Shown piece after piece: positions 17,864 through 26,013 of a stretch of DNA of 64,000 nt (positions are counted from its first letter, which is position 1; each line of letters starts with the position of its first letter). The position numbers and the translations under genes are program-made. The stretch is taken from contig NZ_BMPW01000004.1 of assembly GCF_014647795.1 (NCBI RefSeq), positions 186,001 through 250,000 on the forward strand, in the 5' to 3' direction. Origin of the DNA: Actinoplanes campanulatus. GTDB lineage: Bacteria > Actinomycetota > Actinomycetes > Mycobacteriales > Micromonosporaceae. The notes beneath the pieces are model-generated. The model did no database searches and was not told the DNA's origin. It saw only the letters and a list, made by a program, of their open reading frames with translations.

Positions 17864-18739
17864 TCAATGCTGGACGAACGTACCGTACCGTACGCCGGTC
17901 AGCTCCTCGGAGATCGTCCACAGGCGGCGGGCGGTCTCCTCGTCGAGCCCCTGCTCCGCGACCTCCAGCCGGGCCGGCTTCCCGCGCCGCTCGCCGGGAC
18001 CGTCCGGGCCGTAGAGTTCGCCCCCGCGCACGTCCGTGGCGATCGCGGCGTGCACCAGCGGAAGCGCGCCGTCCTCCGCCGACTGCGCCCCCACCCGGGC
18101 CGCGGCGATCAGCAAGGACCGAAACCTGTTTCCGGTACGGGCGAGATCGGTGTGCGCGACCCCAGGGTGAGCGAGCACGCTGGTCAGCGGAGTCCGGCGG
18201 CCCAGCTCCAGGGCGAACAGCACGTTGGCGAGCTTGGACTGACAGTAGGCGCGGAACTTGCCGTAGCGGCGTTCGCTCATCAGGTCGTCGAGGGCGATCC
18301 GGCCACGCCGGTGCAGGCCGCTCGTCACGGTCACCACCCGGGACCCCTCGGTGGTGAGCAGGGCGGGCAGCAGCAGGCCGGTCAGCGCGAAGTGCCCGAG
18401 ATGGTTGACGCCGAGCTGCCGCTCGAAACCGTCGGTGGTCACCGAGCGGGGCAGCGCCATCACGCCGGCGTTGTTGATCAAGAGATCGAGACCATCGTAC
18501 GCGTCATGGAATCTCTCGCTGAACCGCCGGACCGAGGCCAGATCGCCCAGATCGAGCTCCCACCAGGCCGTTTCCGGGCTGTGCCCGGCCGCCTCGGAGC
18601 GAATGCGCTCGGCCGCCGCCTCGCCCCGCCGCCGGTCGCGGGACGCGATCAGCACGCCCGTCCCGCGCCGCGCCAGACCGAGCGCCGTGTGATAGCCGAT
18701 GCCGCCGGCCGCGCCGGTGACCACCGCGATTCCCGCCAT
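17864..18739 (-). CDS. Short-chain dehydrogenase/reductase (retinol-dehydrogenase-like)
   Basis: A 291-residue NAD(P)-dependent oxidoreductase with the TGAAGGIG glycine motif at residues 8-15, NNAGV, the catalytic Ser in TVTSGLH, and YGKFRAYCQSKLANV carrying the Tyr-x3-Lys pair (YCQSK). The long C-terminal substrate loop (HPGVAHTDLARTGN) matches the light-dependent protochlorophyllide/retinol dehydrogenase group common in actinomycetes. The ATG at 18739 has GAGGAGGG upstream. The longer frame to 18796 would run through the operator. It is transcribed with the downstream TetR repressor. Substrate unknown. Confidence 0.9.
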   Translation of the reverse strand: MAGIAVVTGAAGGIGYHTALGLARRGTGVLIASRDRRRGEAAAERIRSEAAGHSPETAWWELDLGDLASVRRFSERFHDAYDGLDLLINNAGVMALPRSVTTDGFERQLGVNHLGHFALTGLLLPALLTTEGSRVVTVTSGLHRRGRIALDDLMSERRYGKFRAYCQSKLANVLFALELGRRTPLTSVLAHPGVAHTDLARTGNRFRSLLIAAARVGAQSAEDGALPLVHAAIATDVRGGELYGPDGPGERRGKPARLEVAEQGLDEETARRLWTISEELTGVRYGTFVQH

Positions 18740-18763
18740 GCCCGCACCCTCCTCGATAGCCGC

Positions 18764-18784
18764 TGTACGAAACGGTACCGTACA
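18764..18784. promoter_or_regulatory. TetR-type operator upstream of the SDR-tetR operon
   Basis: TGTACG (18764-18769) and CGTACA (18779-18784) are perfect inverted arms separated by 9 bases, and ACGGTACCGT (18772-18781) is a second, nested perfect palindrome. The site is 25 bp upstream of the SDR start, directly before its ribosome site. This is where an autoregulating TetR protein would bind. Related GTACC/GTACG words recur at 17879-17894 near the tetR start. Confidence 0.65.
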
Positions 18785-18885
18785 CCTCGCGGCCATCCTT
18801 CGACCACCCGGCGGCGACCGCCATGCAGTGACCGGAATCAGGCGGGCACCCGCCCGAGATGCACGACGGCCGGACTGTCATCCGG

Positions 18886-20109
18886 TCATCGTGCCCGCAG
18901 GCTCGTGGCCAGCACCTCACGGGCCACCGCCCGGCCGATCTCCAGCCCGGCCCGGTTGCTGAAATCGAAGTGCAGGCCACCGAGGACCCGCGACCGTCCC
19001 GCCTCGGCGGCCGCCGCCGAGAAGCCCGGGTACGAGCGAGCGGCCCCACCCGGCGCCGAATCGGTGGCGTGGGAGAACGCGATCCGGTCGGTGTGGAAGA
19101 AACCGGCCAGCACCGTGGCGCCCGCCCCGCTGTACGAGCTGTGGCCCGACACGTACTCCGGGGAACTGCCCACACTGCCGGCCCGCGACACCCAGGCCGG
19201 ATCCGGGGCGGTCGCCGACTCGTGGATCGCGGTGGTCGGCCGCCAATGCCGGTACGTGTACTTCGTCCCCACGGTCGCCACCGTCGTGTCCGCCAGCGCC
19301 ATCGAGATCAGCGCGCCCAGGCGCACCTCATCGGCGAGACCGAGATCCCGCTCGGCCGCGACCGTCGACGCGATGCGCAACCACTCACCCGGCGGTTGGC
19401 TCGTCCCCGCCGGCAGCGACCAGAACTGGTAGGTGGCCAGCGACTCGGGCGCCGGAATCCGGCCGTCACCGACCACCGCGACCTCGGCGAACGCGGACGC
19501 GTAGGCAGCGCTGTCCAACGCCGGTGGCGGTCCCGGCACATACCGCCCGGGATTCGCCACCGCGAACGGCCGCACGTTGCGGTACTGCACGCCGGACCAG
19601 GCCGCCCGGAACACGCCCGCCCCGGACCCGGCCGCCTGCGACTCCACCGGCGTCGACCCGTCATCGGCACGCGCCGCCACGACCGCCTCGCCGACATGCC
19701 GTCCCCAGGCCGCCCCGTCGTTCACCCCGTGGCGCAGACTCCCCAGGTCGGCGGCGAGCTCGCCGTCGTAGGCCGCCGTCCGCGCCGGATCCGTCCGGGT
19801 CAGCACCGCGTGCGCCGCCGCCGCGGCGGCCGCCTGCCGATTCGCGTGCCGCGGCCCGTGACCGCCGATGAGCGCCGGCTCCCGCCGGCCGCCGATCCCG
19901 TTGACCGCATCGAACATCGCCACGTTCACCAGCGCGTACAGTCGCGCCGCGTCGGCGTCCGTCGCCCGCGCGGCCCGGACCGCGTCGAGCGCCAGCCCGT
20001 TCCAGGAGGCGACCACATCGATGTCCGGCTCCGCGCTCTGCGCCGCCGTGGGCGTGCCGGCCCCGGCTCCCACGAGCCCCACCAGGACGCTGATCAGTAG
20101 TTTTCGCAT
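18886..20109 (-). CDS. Secreted vanadium-dependent haloperoxidase / PAP2-family protein
   Basis: 407 residues, exported by a Sec signal peptide (MRKLLISVLVGLVGAGAGTPTAAQSA). The C-terminal half carries the three signature blocks of the vanadium haloperoxidase/acid phosphatase superfamily: KYTYRHWRPTTAI (K and R of KX6RP), SPEYVSGHSSYSGAG (SGH) and SRVLGGLHFDFSNRAG (R and H of the SRxxxGxHxxxD type). All oxyanion-binding residues appear to be present. ATG 20109 has GGGAGG upstream; the longer frame to 20241 is unsupported. The substrate is unknown. Relatives in actinomycetes are usually annotated as vanadium-dependent haloperoxidases, but phosphatase activity is equally possible. Confidence 0.85.
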   Translation of the reverse strand: MRKLLISVLVGLVGAGAGTPTAAQSAEPDIDVVASWNGLALDAVRAARATDADAARLYALVNVAMFDAVNGIGGRREPALIGGHGPRHANRQAAAAAAAHAVLTRTDPARTAAYDGELAADLGSLRHGVNDGAAWGRHVGEAVVAARADDGSTPVESQAAGSGAGVFRAAWSGVQYRNVRPFAVANPGRYVPGPPPALDSAAYASAFAEVAVVGDGRIPAPESLATYQFWSLPAGTSQPPGEWLRIASTVAAERDLGLADEVRLGALISMALADTTVATVGTKYTYRHWRPTTAIHESATAPDPAWVSRAGSVGSSPEYVSGHSSYSGAGATVLAGFFHTDRIAFSHATDSAPGGAARSYPGFSAAAAEAGRSRVLGGLHFDFSNRAGLEIGRAVAREVLATSLRAR

Positions 20110-20356
20110 GGCTCTCGCCTCCCGTCGCTCAGCGTCCTCCACAAAGGAATCGCCGAACGTCCATGTGTAAGAGACCCGACTCGCTCCTGATAGAGTCCGG
20201 ATAGTCGTTCGGACCCGCCTTGGCCCGAGCCGAGATCTCATCTCCGCCAGGCGATCGGGCCCCGTCCCTCCCCGACTTCGAGTGCCCGTGGCAGGTCCGG
20301 GCCGCGTCTTTCATTCGCGTCGAGGGACAGTCGTCCGGCGGCGACGAAGGACTCCC

Positions 20357-20647
20357 ATGTCGTCCGCCGCGTCCGGCTACCGCACCCTCCTGCGCCTTCC
20401 CGGCGCCGCCGCCTTCTTCCTGGCCGCCGCGATCGGCCGGGTCGGCATCGGCATGACGGGCCTCAGCCTGATCTGGCTGGTACACGCCCGCACCGGCTCC
20501 TACGGCGCCGCCGGCCTGGCCGCCGCCGGATTCACCCTCGCCGAGGCGCTCATCGGCCCCTTCGCGCCGGCTCCGATGGCCGCCGTCATCCTCCTCCTGC
20601 TGGCCGTGACCGTCCGTCACCGCTCGGCGCGCAGTGGACTCACATAG
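20357..20647 (+). pseudogene. MFS transporter remnant with large internal deletion
   Basis: 96 codons beginning MSSAASGYRTLLRLPGAAAFFLAAAIGRVGIGMTGLSLIWLV, which is the first two membrane helices of an MFS exporter much like the one at 7519-8796. The frame then passes from AGFTLAEALIGPFA straight into APAPMAAVILLLLAVTVRHRSA, which looks like the last helix and tail. About 300 residues are missing, so transport is not plausible. AAGGA precedes the ATG, so the remnant may still be translated. Its end overlaps the convergent PPC-domain gene by 31 bp. Confidence 0.65.
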
Positions 20648-20955
20648 GCCCGGACGAAGAAGTCACGCACGGTCGCCCGATGCAGATGACCGGCGACCAG
20701 GATGTCCTCCCCGGCGAGAGTGACGTGCAGGTGCACCCCGCCGTCGACCACCTCGCCGGTGCCGGTCAGCTCGAACGGCTGGTCATAGTCGCGCAGCCGG
20801 TCGATCATGGGGTCCTCCCGGTGCATGACGCTGACCGTCGCCGTCTGGACCGCCCCGATGAGCGTGATCGAGGCCGCTGTGACGCCCCGCTCGCTGACGG
20901 CCGCCTGGATGGTCCCCACGACCTCCTCGCCGCCGTCAACGGTCACCAGAAACAT
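20617..20955 (-). CDS. PPC/DUF296-domain protein
   Basis: A 112-residue single-domain protein: residues 1-105 form the PPC (plant and prokaryote conserved, DUF296) fold, with EEVVGTIQAAVSERGVTAASITLIGAVQTATVSVM and a late histidine-rich segment (VHLHVTLAGEDILVAGHLHRATV). In plants the domain accompanies AT-hook DNA-binding proteins. In bacteria it occurs alone, forms trimers and has no settled function. It is translated with the upstream zinc-ribbon-like gene, which it overlaps by 20 bp. Confidence 0.85.
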   Translation of the reverse strand: MFLVTVDGGEEVVGTIQAAVSERGVTAASITLIGAVQTATVSVMHREDPMIDRLRDYDQPFELTGTGEVVDGGVHLHVTLAGEDILVAGHLHRATVRDFFVRAYVSPLRAER

Positions 20956-21274
20956 GGTCTGCTCCAGTCCTCGGCCGGGTCGGGAAGAGGGTGAGCTGCT
21001 CGGTGTGCGGGAAGGCCGCCAGCTCGTCGGCGCCCTGTTTGCGCAGGCAGCGGCGGCAGGTCACCGCAGCCGCGGTGGGCCGCAGCGCGGCCAGCTCGCC
21101 CCCGCTGACCCCGACGTGGCAGAGCGGGGCCGGCACCTCCAGCTCGCCGAGCCAGCGAACGGTGGCGACGGCGTGGACCGCGCTGCCGCCACGCACGAAC
21201 GCGTTGCGGCCGGCGAAGTCCGCGACGGCGCGGGCGACGACGGCGGCGAGCAGATCCCCAGCTGATGGCGTCAC
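20936..21274 (-). CDS. Small conserved hypothetical protein with CxxC motif
   Basis: 112 residues from a GTG at 21274. The N-terminus is helical (GDLLAAVVARAVADFAGRNAFV). The middle contains CHVGVSGGELAALRPTAAAVTCRRC, whose Cys/His pattern could bind zinc. It overlaps the PPC-domain gene by 20 bp, indicating one transcript. I do not recognise the family. Confidence 0.55.
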   Translation of the reverse strand: MTPSAGDLLAAVVARAVADFAGRNAFVRGGSAVHAVATVRWLGELEVPAPLCHVGVSGGELAALRPTAAAVTCRRCLRKQGADELAAFPHTEQLTLFPTRPRTGADHVSGDR

Positions 21275-21403
21275 GCCGTCATTCTGCCCGTCCGGTATGA
21301 CAGAAACCGCCGCCCGCCCGGCTCACCGCCGGCTGCCCGGAAAGATCAAATCCCGACCGGATCCGGTACGCCGTCCGCGAACCGTCCGTGGCGGATGCCC
21401 CGA

Positions 21404-21943
21404 TCACCGCTCCCTCCGGCGGGGAAGCAACCGGGCCACACCGAGCAGCACGCGCCAGAGCAGCGGTGGACGGGAACCGGACCATCCGTCCCCGTTGCTG
21501 CCGGTCTCGTAGGAGACGGGCGACTCATGCACCCACGGCGACCCGGTGCCGCGTTCGTAGGCCTCCGAAGCGACCGAGAGCAGCAACTCCGCCTCCCACT
21601 TCGCGAACCGCCGCAACTGCTTCGGGTCGTCGAGAACGGCCTGGTAGACGGCTTGTCCGGAGGCCACAGCCCGGCACCGAACGTAGAGGAACCAGTCGCC
21701 CCGAGCCCGCGCGGCCCGGGCATGAGCCTGGGTGTCCAGGGCGTGGAGCAGATACGCCAGGTGATCCTCGAACGCGATGATGTCGGCGACCGGCCGGGTG
21801 GCGAGCCGCTCGGTCAGCGCCTTGAACTCGTCGTCCTCGGGCGCCGGCCCCATGCTTTCGATCAGTTTCCAGAATTCCGCGAGCTCCATGATCAAGATGA
21901 TGGCAGCCACTGCCCATCCACACGCCACCAGCAGCCATGACAT
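21404..21943 (-). CDS. DUF4240-domain protein, possibly membrane-anchored
   Basis: 179 residues. MELAEFWKLIESMGP followed by the LTERLATRPVADIIAFEDHLAYLLHALDTQAH helix pair is characteristic of DUF4240 proteins, which open with a short 'FW.li' motif. The frame also reads an upstream hydrophobic stretch (WLLVACGWAVAAIILI). If the ATG at 21943 is used (a G-rich sequence precedes it), the protein has an N-terminal membrane anchor, and if the ATG at 21889 is used it is soluble. The C-terminal end is basic (RLLPRRRER). Function unknown. Confidence 0.65.
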   Translation of the reverse strand: MSWLLVACGWAVAAIILIMELAEFWKLIESMGPAPEDDEFKALTERLATRPVADIIAFEDHLAYLLHALDTQAHARAARARGDWFLYVRCRAVASGQAVYQAVLDDPKQLRRFAKWEAELLLSVASEAYERGTGSPWVHESPVSYETGSNGDGWSGSRPPLLWRVLLGVARLLPRRRER

Positions 21944-22201
21944 CCCGCCGCCAGGCTGCCCGGTCGGCGCACACGCGGAACTCAGCGTGCTTCCTTGCGG
22001 GGCTTGTCGCCCGGGTGGCGCCGCACGTCATGGCTTCCGTGCGACCTCGCCCGTGTTGCGGGGTCTGAACACCTGCACGCCCCGTCTCGGATACGCCTGA
22101 ATGGCGCGGCTCGGGTGGGATCACGAGCGCACACCCCGATTCGTGCCGCCCAGCGTCGTGCCGGGCGCCGAGTAGGAGAGCGGGGCGAGGCTCTCTGGAC
22201 G

Positions 22202-23083
22202 TCAGTCGGGTAGGAGGGCGGGGCTGGTCTCGGAAGCGAGAGCGGGCCGGGAGCCAGGCCGGGCAGTGGGCTGGGAGGTACGGACCGCGCCGACGCTCGC
22301 GGCGATCACCAGGGCTACGGCGACCAGTTCGAGGGCGGACAGGCGCTGCCCGAGGACGGTCCAGCCGGCCAGTACGGCCAGCGCCGGGCCGAGGCTCATC
22401 AGCACCGCGAAGGTCGAGGTCGGCAGGCGGCGCAGGGCGCGAAGCTCCAGCGTGTACGGCAGAACCGACGACATCAGCGCCACCACCGTGCCCAAACCGA
22501 GGGTGACCGGCTCCAGCAGGTGGGGCCGGGCGCCCAGCGGCAGGCTGAGCAGCGCCGCCGCGCCCATCGCCAGGGCCAGCCCGTCGGCTTTCGGGAAACG
22601 CCGGCCGGCACGGGCACTGAACACGATGTACCCGGCCCACATCACGCCCGCACCCAGCGCGAACGCCGCCCCGGCCGGGTCGAGCCGGTCGAAGCCCTGA
22701 CAGCCGAGCAGGGCCACCCCGGCCAGCGCCAGACCCGCCCACAGCCAGCTCGCCCGGCGCCGGGCGGCGACCACCGACAGGGTGAGCGGGCCGAGCACCT
22801 CGAGGGTCACCGCCGGCCCCAGTGGGATCCGGTCGATCGCCTGGTAGAACAGCGTGTTCATGCCGGCCAGCGCGATCCCGAAACCGGCGGCCACCGCCCA
22901 GTCGCCCCGGCTGTGCCCGCGCAGGCGGGGACGGCACACCACCAGCAGCAGCACGGCGGCGATCAGCAGCCGCAACGTGACCACCCCGGCCGCCCCGGCC
23001 CGGGGGAACAGCAGCGCGGCGACCGCCGACCCGAACTGCACCGACATCGCCCCGCCCAGCACGAGGCCCACTCCCGCCCTCAT
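22202..23083 (-). CDS. EamA/RhtA-family metabolite exporter
   Basis: A 293-residue drug/metabolite-superfamily exporter with ten membrane helices in two EamA repeats (residues about 5-130 and 140-280). The opening GAMSVQFGSAVAALLFPRAGAAGVVTLRL and the motif NTLFYQAIDRIPLGPAVTLEVLGPLTLSV are those of RhtA-like threonine/homoserine exporters. It diverges from the LysR regulator across 69 bp, the usual arrangement of a LysR protein and its target. Substrate not provable from sequence. Confidence 0.88.
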   Translation of the reverse strand: MRAGVGLVLGGAMSVQFGSAVAALLFPRAGAAGVVTLRLLIAAVLLLVVCRPRLRGHSRGDWAVAAGFGIALAGMNTLFYQAIDRIPLGPAVTLEVLGPLTLSVVAARRRASWLWAGLALAGVALLGCQGFDRLDPAGAAFALGAGVMWAGYIVFSARAGRRFPKADGLALAMGAAALLSLPLGARPHLLEPVTLGLGTVVALMSSVLPYTLELRALRRLPTSTFAVLMSLGPALAVLAGWTVLGQRLSALELVAVALVIAASVGAVRTSQPTARPGSRPALASETSPALLPD

Positions 23084-23152
23084 GACGCTGACGTTATGCG
23101 CCCGCCCGGCGGCCCGGAAATGCTGATCGAGCAGTGGTTATGCTTCCTGGTT

Positions 23153-24007
23153 ATGACCGCCGAGTTACGGCATCTCCGCGCCTTCCTCGCGATCGCCGCC
23201 GAGGGCAGCATCACCCGCGCCGCGTCCCGGCTGCACCTCACCCAGCCCGCGCTGTCCCGCACGTTGCGCCAGTTGGAGGAGCATCTCGGGGTCGGGCTCG
23301 TCGACCGCTCCACCCATCACCTGGAACTCACCCCGGCCGGGGAGGCCTTCCGGGCGCGGGCGGCCGCGGCGGTCGCCGCCGTCGACGAGGCCCTCGACCC
23401 GGCGCGCGCCGGAACGTGGCCGCTACGACTCGGTCATGCCTGGTCGGCTCTCGGCGAACACACCACCACCCTCCTCCGTGCCTGGCAGCAGACGCATCCA
23501 CACATCCCGCTGCGGTTGTTGCGGGTCGACGACCGCACCGCCGGGCTGGCCCAGGGCCGAACCGACGCCGCGGTGCTGCGCGACCCCGGCGAGACGCCCG
23601 GCATCCACACCGAACTGCTGACCACCGAAGAGCGGGTGGCCGCCGTCCCGGCCGACAGCGACCTGGCCCGCTGCCTCAGCCTGACGCTGACCGACCTGGC
23701 CGGCTGGGCCATCGCGATCAACACGGTCACCGGCACCACCAGCCTCGACCTGTGGCCACCGGCCACGACCCCGGCCGTCACGGTCGAGGTGGCCAACACC
23801 GACGACTGGCTGGCTGCCATCTCGGCCGGCCGCACCGCCGGGGTCACCAGCACCGCGACCGCGGCCATGCATCCCCACCCGGCGGTCACCTACCTCCCGC
23901 TGACCGGCGCGCGCCCGATCGAACTGCACCTCGCCTGGCGCGAACCACCGACCCATCCGGCCGTCCCCGCCCTGGCCACGCTGCTGCGCGATCTGCTGCG
24001 GCGCTGA
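23153..24007 (+). CDS. LysR-family regulator
   Basis: A 284-residue LysR transcription factor: winged helix-turn-helix at residues 1-62 (LRAFLAIAAEGSITRAASRLHLTQPALSRTLRQLEEHLGVGLVDR) and a substrate-binding domain with the opening LRLGHAWSALGEHTTTLLRAWQQTHP. The ATG at 23153 gives the standard N-terminus; the longer frame from 22520 is antisense to the exporter. It probably controls the divergent EamA exporter. GGTTATG occurs twice in the 20 bases before the start (near 23135 and 23149) and TTATGCG on the exporter side, possible half-sites. Confidence 0.9.
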   Translation: MTAELRHLRAFLAIAAEGSITRAASRLHLTQPALSRTLRQLEEHLGVGLVDRSTHHLELTPAGEAFRARAAAAVAAVDEALDPARAGTWPLRLGHAWSALGEHTTTLLRAWQQTHPHIPLRLLRVDDRTAGLAQGRTDAAVLRDPGETPGIHTELLTTEERVAAVPADSDLARCLSLTLTDLAGWAIAINTVTGTTSLDLWPPATTPAVTVEVANTDDWLAAISAGRTAGVTSTATAAMHPHPAVTYLPLTGARPIELHLAWREPPTHPAVPALATLLRDLLRR

Positions 24008-24103
24008 GCGGGCGCACGCACTGTCCGCCGGGCCGCGGCCCGGTGGCTGTCTGCTCAGGGGTGGCCGGCCAGGGCACCGCGCCGCCGGTCGATCGGGGAT
24101 GCC

Positions 24104-25270
24104 GTGAACAGTGACCATGCCGGGGCCAGGCTGCGCCGCTGGCGTCTGCGCCGGGGCCTCACCCAGCGAGTGCTCGCCGAGCTGGCCGGTTTCAGTCAGG
24201 GCTACGTCGCCCAGATCGAGAGCGGCCTGGCGCCCCTGGAACGACGGGCCACCCGCGAGGCGCTGGCCCAGGCTCTGCAGATCTCGGTCGGTGAGCTGAC
24301 CGGCCGCCCCGGCGAGGAACATCCCGGTTCCCCGGTGAGCGCCGAGGCGATCGAGCGACTGCGATCGGGCGTCATCGCCATGGCGGTCCCCGAGGTCACG
24401 GCCGGTGACGAGGGCGGCGACGTCGACACGACAGTGCTGGACCGGTACTTCGAGGCGTGCCGGTACGACCTGCTGGTTCCCGCGCTGGCCGAGATGCTCA
24501 CTGTCCTCGCCGCGCGGTCGCGGACCGTCACCGGCCGGGCGAAGCGGCTGCATCGGCGCCGCATCGTGGAGGTCTGTCACAGCACCGTCTGCACCGGCGT
24601 CCAACTGGGTCATCCGGATCTCACCCTGGCGGTCGCCGGAGTGGGCATGCGCGCCGCGGAGGAACTCGGCGAGCCGGAGTACCTGGGCCTGGCCGGCTAC
24701 GCCCGCATCCGGGCGGTTTCCGCCGCCCCGGGCGCCGGCCGGGTCGCCGACGACGGCATCGACCGGCTCTCCCCGTACGTCGGCGCCGATCCCGCGGCCG
24801 CCAGCGCCTACGGCATGCATCACCTGATCAGCGCCGAGATGGCGGCCCGCTCCGGCCGTTCCGCGGTGGCGCGGGCCCACCTCGACGAGGCCGCCGCGGT
24901 CGCCGCGCACACCGGGGAGCGGCGCGACCGGTTCAACTTCGGCCCGACCAACGTGGGGATGTGGCGTCTCGCCGTCCTGGTGGCACTGGGGGAGGGCCGG
25001 GCCGCACCGTGGGACTTCTGCCCGGAGGCGGTGTCCTCGGCGCATCGCCGGTCCTCGTACTTCATCGATCTCTGCCGGGCCCTGCTCCAGGGCCGGGGGA
25101 GGGAGGACGAGGCGGCCGGCGCCCTGTACCGCGCCGAGACGATCGCGCCGCAGCAGGTGGCCACGTCCGCCGGCGCCCGCGAAGCCCTGCGCCTTCTGCT
25201 GTCGCGTCCCCGGTTCGGCCGGGACAGCCGTCTGCGAGGGCTCGCCGGCCGGGCCGGAATCCGCGATTGA
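24104..25270 (+). CDS. XRE-family regulator with helical sensory domain
   Basis: 388 residues from a GTG. Residues 7-65 are a Cro/CI-type helix-turn-helix (ARLRRWRLRRGLTQRVLAELAGFSQGYVAQIESGLAPLERRATREALAQAL). The remaining 300 residues are helical and TPR-like, typical of actinobacterial XRE regulators that respond to a peptide or to an associated protein. It is followed after 45 bp by an RsbW-like ATP-binding protein, a pairing that recurs in actinomycetes (WhiJ/AbaA-type neighbourhoods, from memory). The signal is unknown. Confidence 0.82.
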   Translation: MNSDHAGARLRRWRLRRGLTQRVLAELAGFSQGYVAQIESGLAPLERRATREALAQALQISVGELTGRPGEEHPGSPVSAEAIERLRSGVIAMAVPEVTAGDEGGDVDTTVLDRYFEACRYDLLVPALAEMLTVLAARSRTVTGRAKRLHRRRIVEVCHSTVCTGVQLGHPDLTLAVAGVGMRAAEELGEPEYLGLAGYARIRAVSAAPGAGRVADDGIDRLSPYVGADPAAASAYGMHHLISAEMAARSGRSAVARAHLDEAAAVAAHTGERRDRFNFGPTNVGMWRLAVLVALGEGRAAPWDFCPEAVSSAHRRSSYFIDLCRALLQGRGREDEAAGALYRAETIAPQQVATSAGAREALRLLLSRPRFGRDSRLRGLAGRAGIRD

Positions 25271-25314
25271 TTGCACTAATCCTCCCGGCCGCCGGGCGGG
25301 CTTACCGTTCCCGC

Positions 25315-25782
25315 ATGATTCAGATTCCGAGCGGAACACCAGGGGAGCCGCCGTACCGCACGGTGGCGTTGGCGCCGGACCCGGACGCCGCGAGCCTGGC
25401 CCGCACCCTGGTCGCCGACGCGTGCATGGTCTGGCAACTGCCCGGCCTGCTGCATCCGGCCCGGCGGGTGATGTCCGAACTGGTCCTCAACGCCGTCGAG
25501 CACGCCGCCACCGCCCTCGTCGTCACGGTCACCCGCCACGGCGACGGCCTGCACCTCGCGGTCTCCGACGGCGACCCGCGCCTGCCCCGCCTCCGCATGA
25601 TGGCCCGCGTCCGCCGCGGCGTCCCCCTCGACGAACGCGGCCGCGGCCTCCAGTTGGTCCAGGCCGCCGCCACCCGCTGGGGCGCCGACCGCACCGCCAC
25701 CGGCAAGACCGTCTGGGCCGTCCTTCTCCCCAAACCCGCGCGGCAACCCCGGCCGACGATCGGCGCCATGCCCGTGCCATGA
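25315..25782 (+). CDS. RsbW-like ATP-binding protein (HATPase_c)
   Basis: A 155-residue stand-alone GHKL ATPase of the anti-sigma-factor serine kinase type. It has the N box SELVLNAVEHA, the D box LAVSDGDPRLP and the G2-like LDERGRGLQLVQAAATRWG. The frame is open far upstream but ATG 25315 gives the usual length. Such proteins in actinomycetes often bind sigma factors or anti-anti-sigma factors, or act with XRE/DUF397 proteins. Here the partner is probably the XRE regulator immediately upstream. A strong hairpin follows the gene. Confidence 0.85.
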   Translation: MIQIPSGTPGEPPYRTVALAPDPDAASLARTLVADACMVWQLPGLLHPARRVMSELVLNAVEHAATALVVTVTRHGDGLHLAVSDGDPRLPRLRMMARVRRGVPLDERGRGLQLVQAAATRWGADRTATGKTVWAVLLPKPARQPRPTIGAMPVP

Positions 25783-25888
25783 CAACCCCCACAACCCATT
25801 CCCGGTACGGCCACGAGCACCCGATCACGGAGCCACCCGGACAGCGGCTGGCGGGCCGTCATCGCTGAGCGCGAGCCGAGTGGTTCGG

Positions 25889-25943
25889 CCGGCTGTGCGG
25901 GGGCTGCCTCAGGCGCTCCGAGACAGCCCCCGCAGTCAGCCGG
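25889..25943 (+). terminator. Strong hairpin terminator after the ATP-binding protein gene
   Basis: GCGGGGGCTG (25897-25906) pairs perfectly with CAGCCCCCGC (25924-25933). The stem is extended below by GGCTG with CAGCC and flanking G/C pairs across a small asymmetry. It lies 107 bp after the stop codon and ends the XRE/ATPase transcript before the phosphotransferase gene. No T tract. Confidence 0.65.
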
Positions 25944-26013
25944 ACAAGATCGGCCAGCCTGCCGGCGGACGCCTACTGATCAACGTGGGACCGGCCGGAC
26001 TAGGGTGACCACC

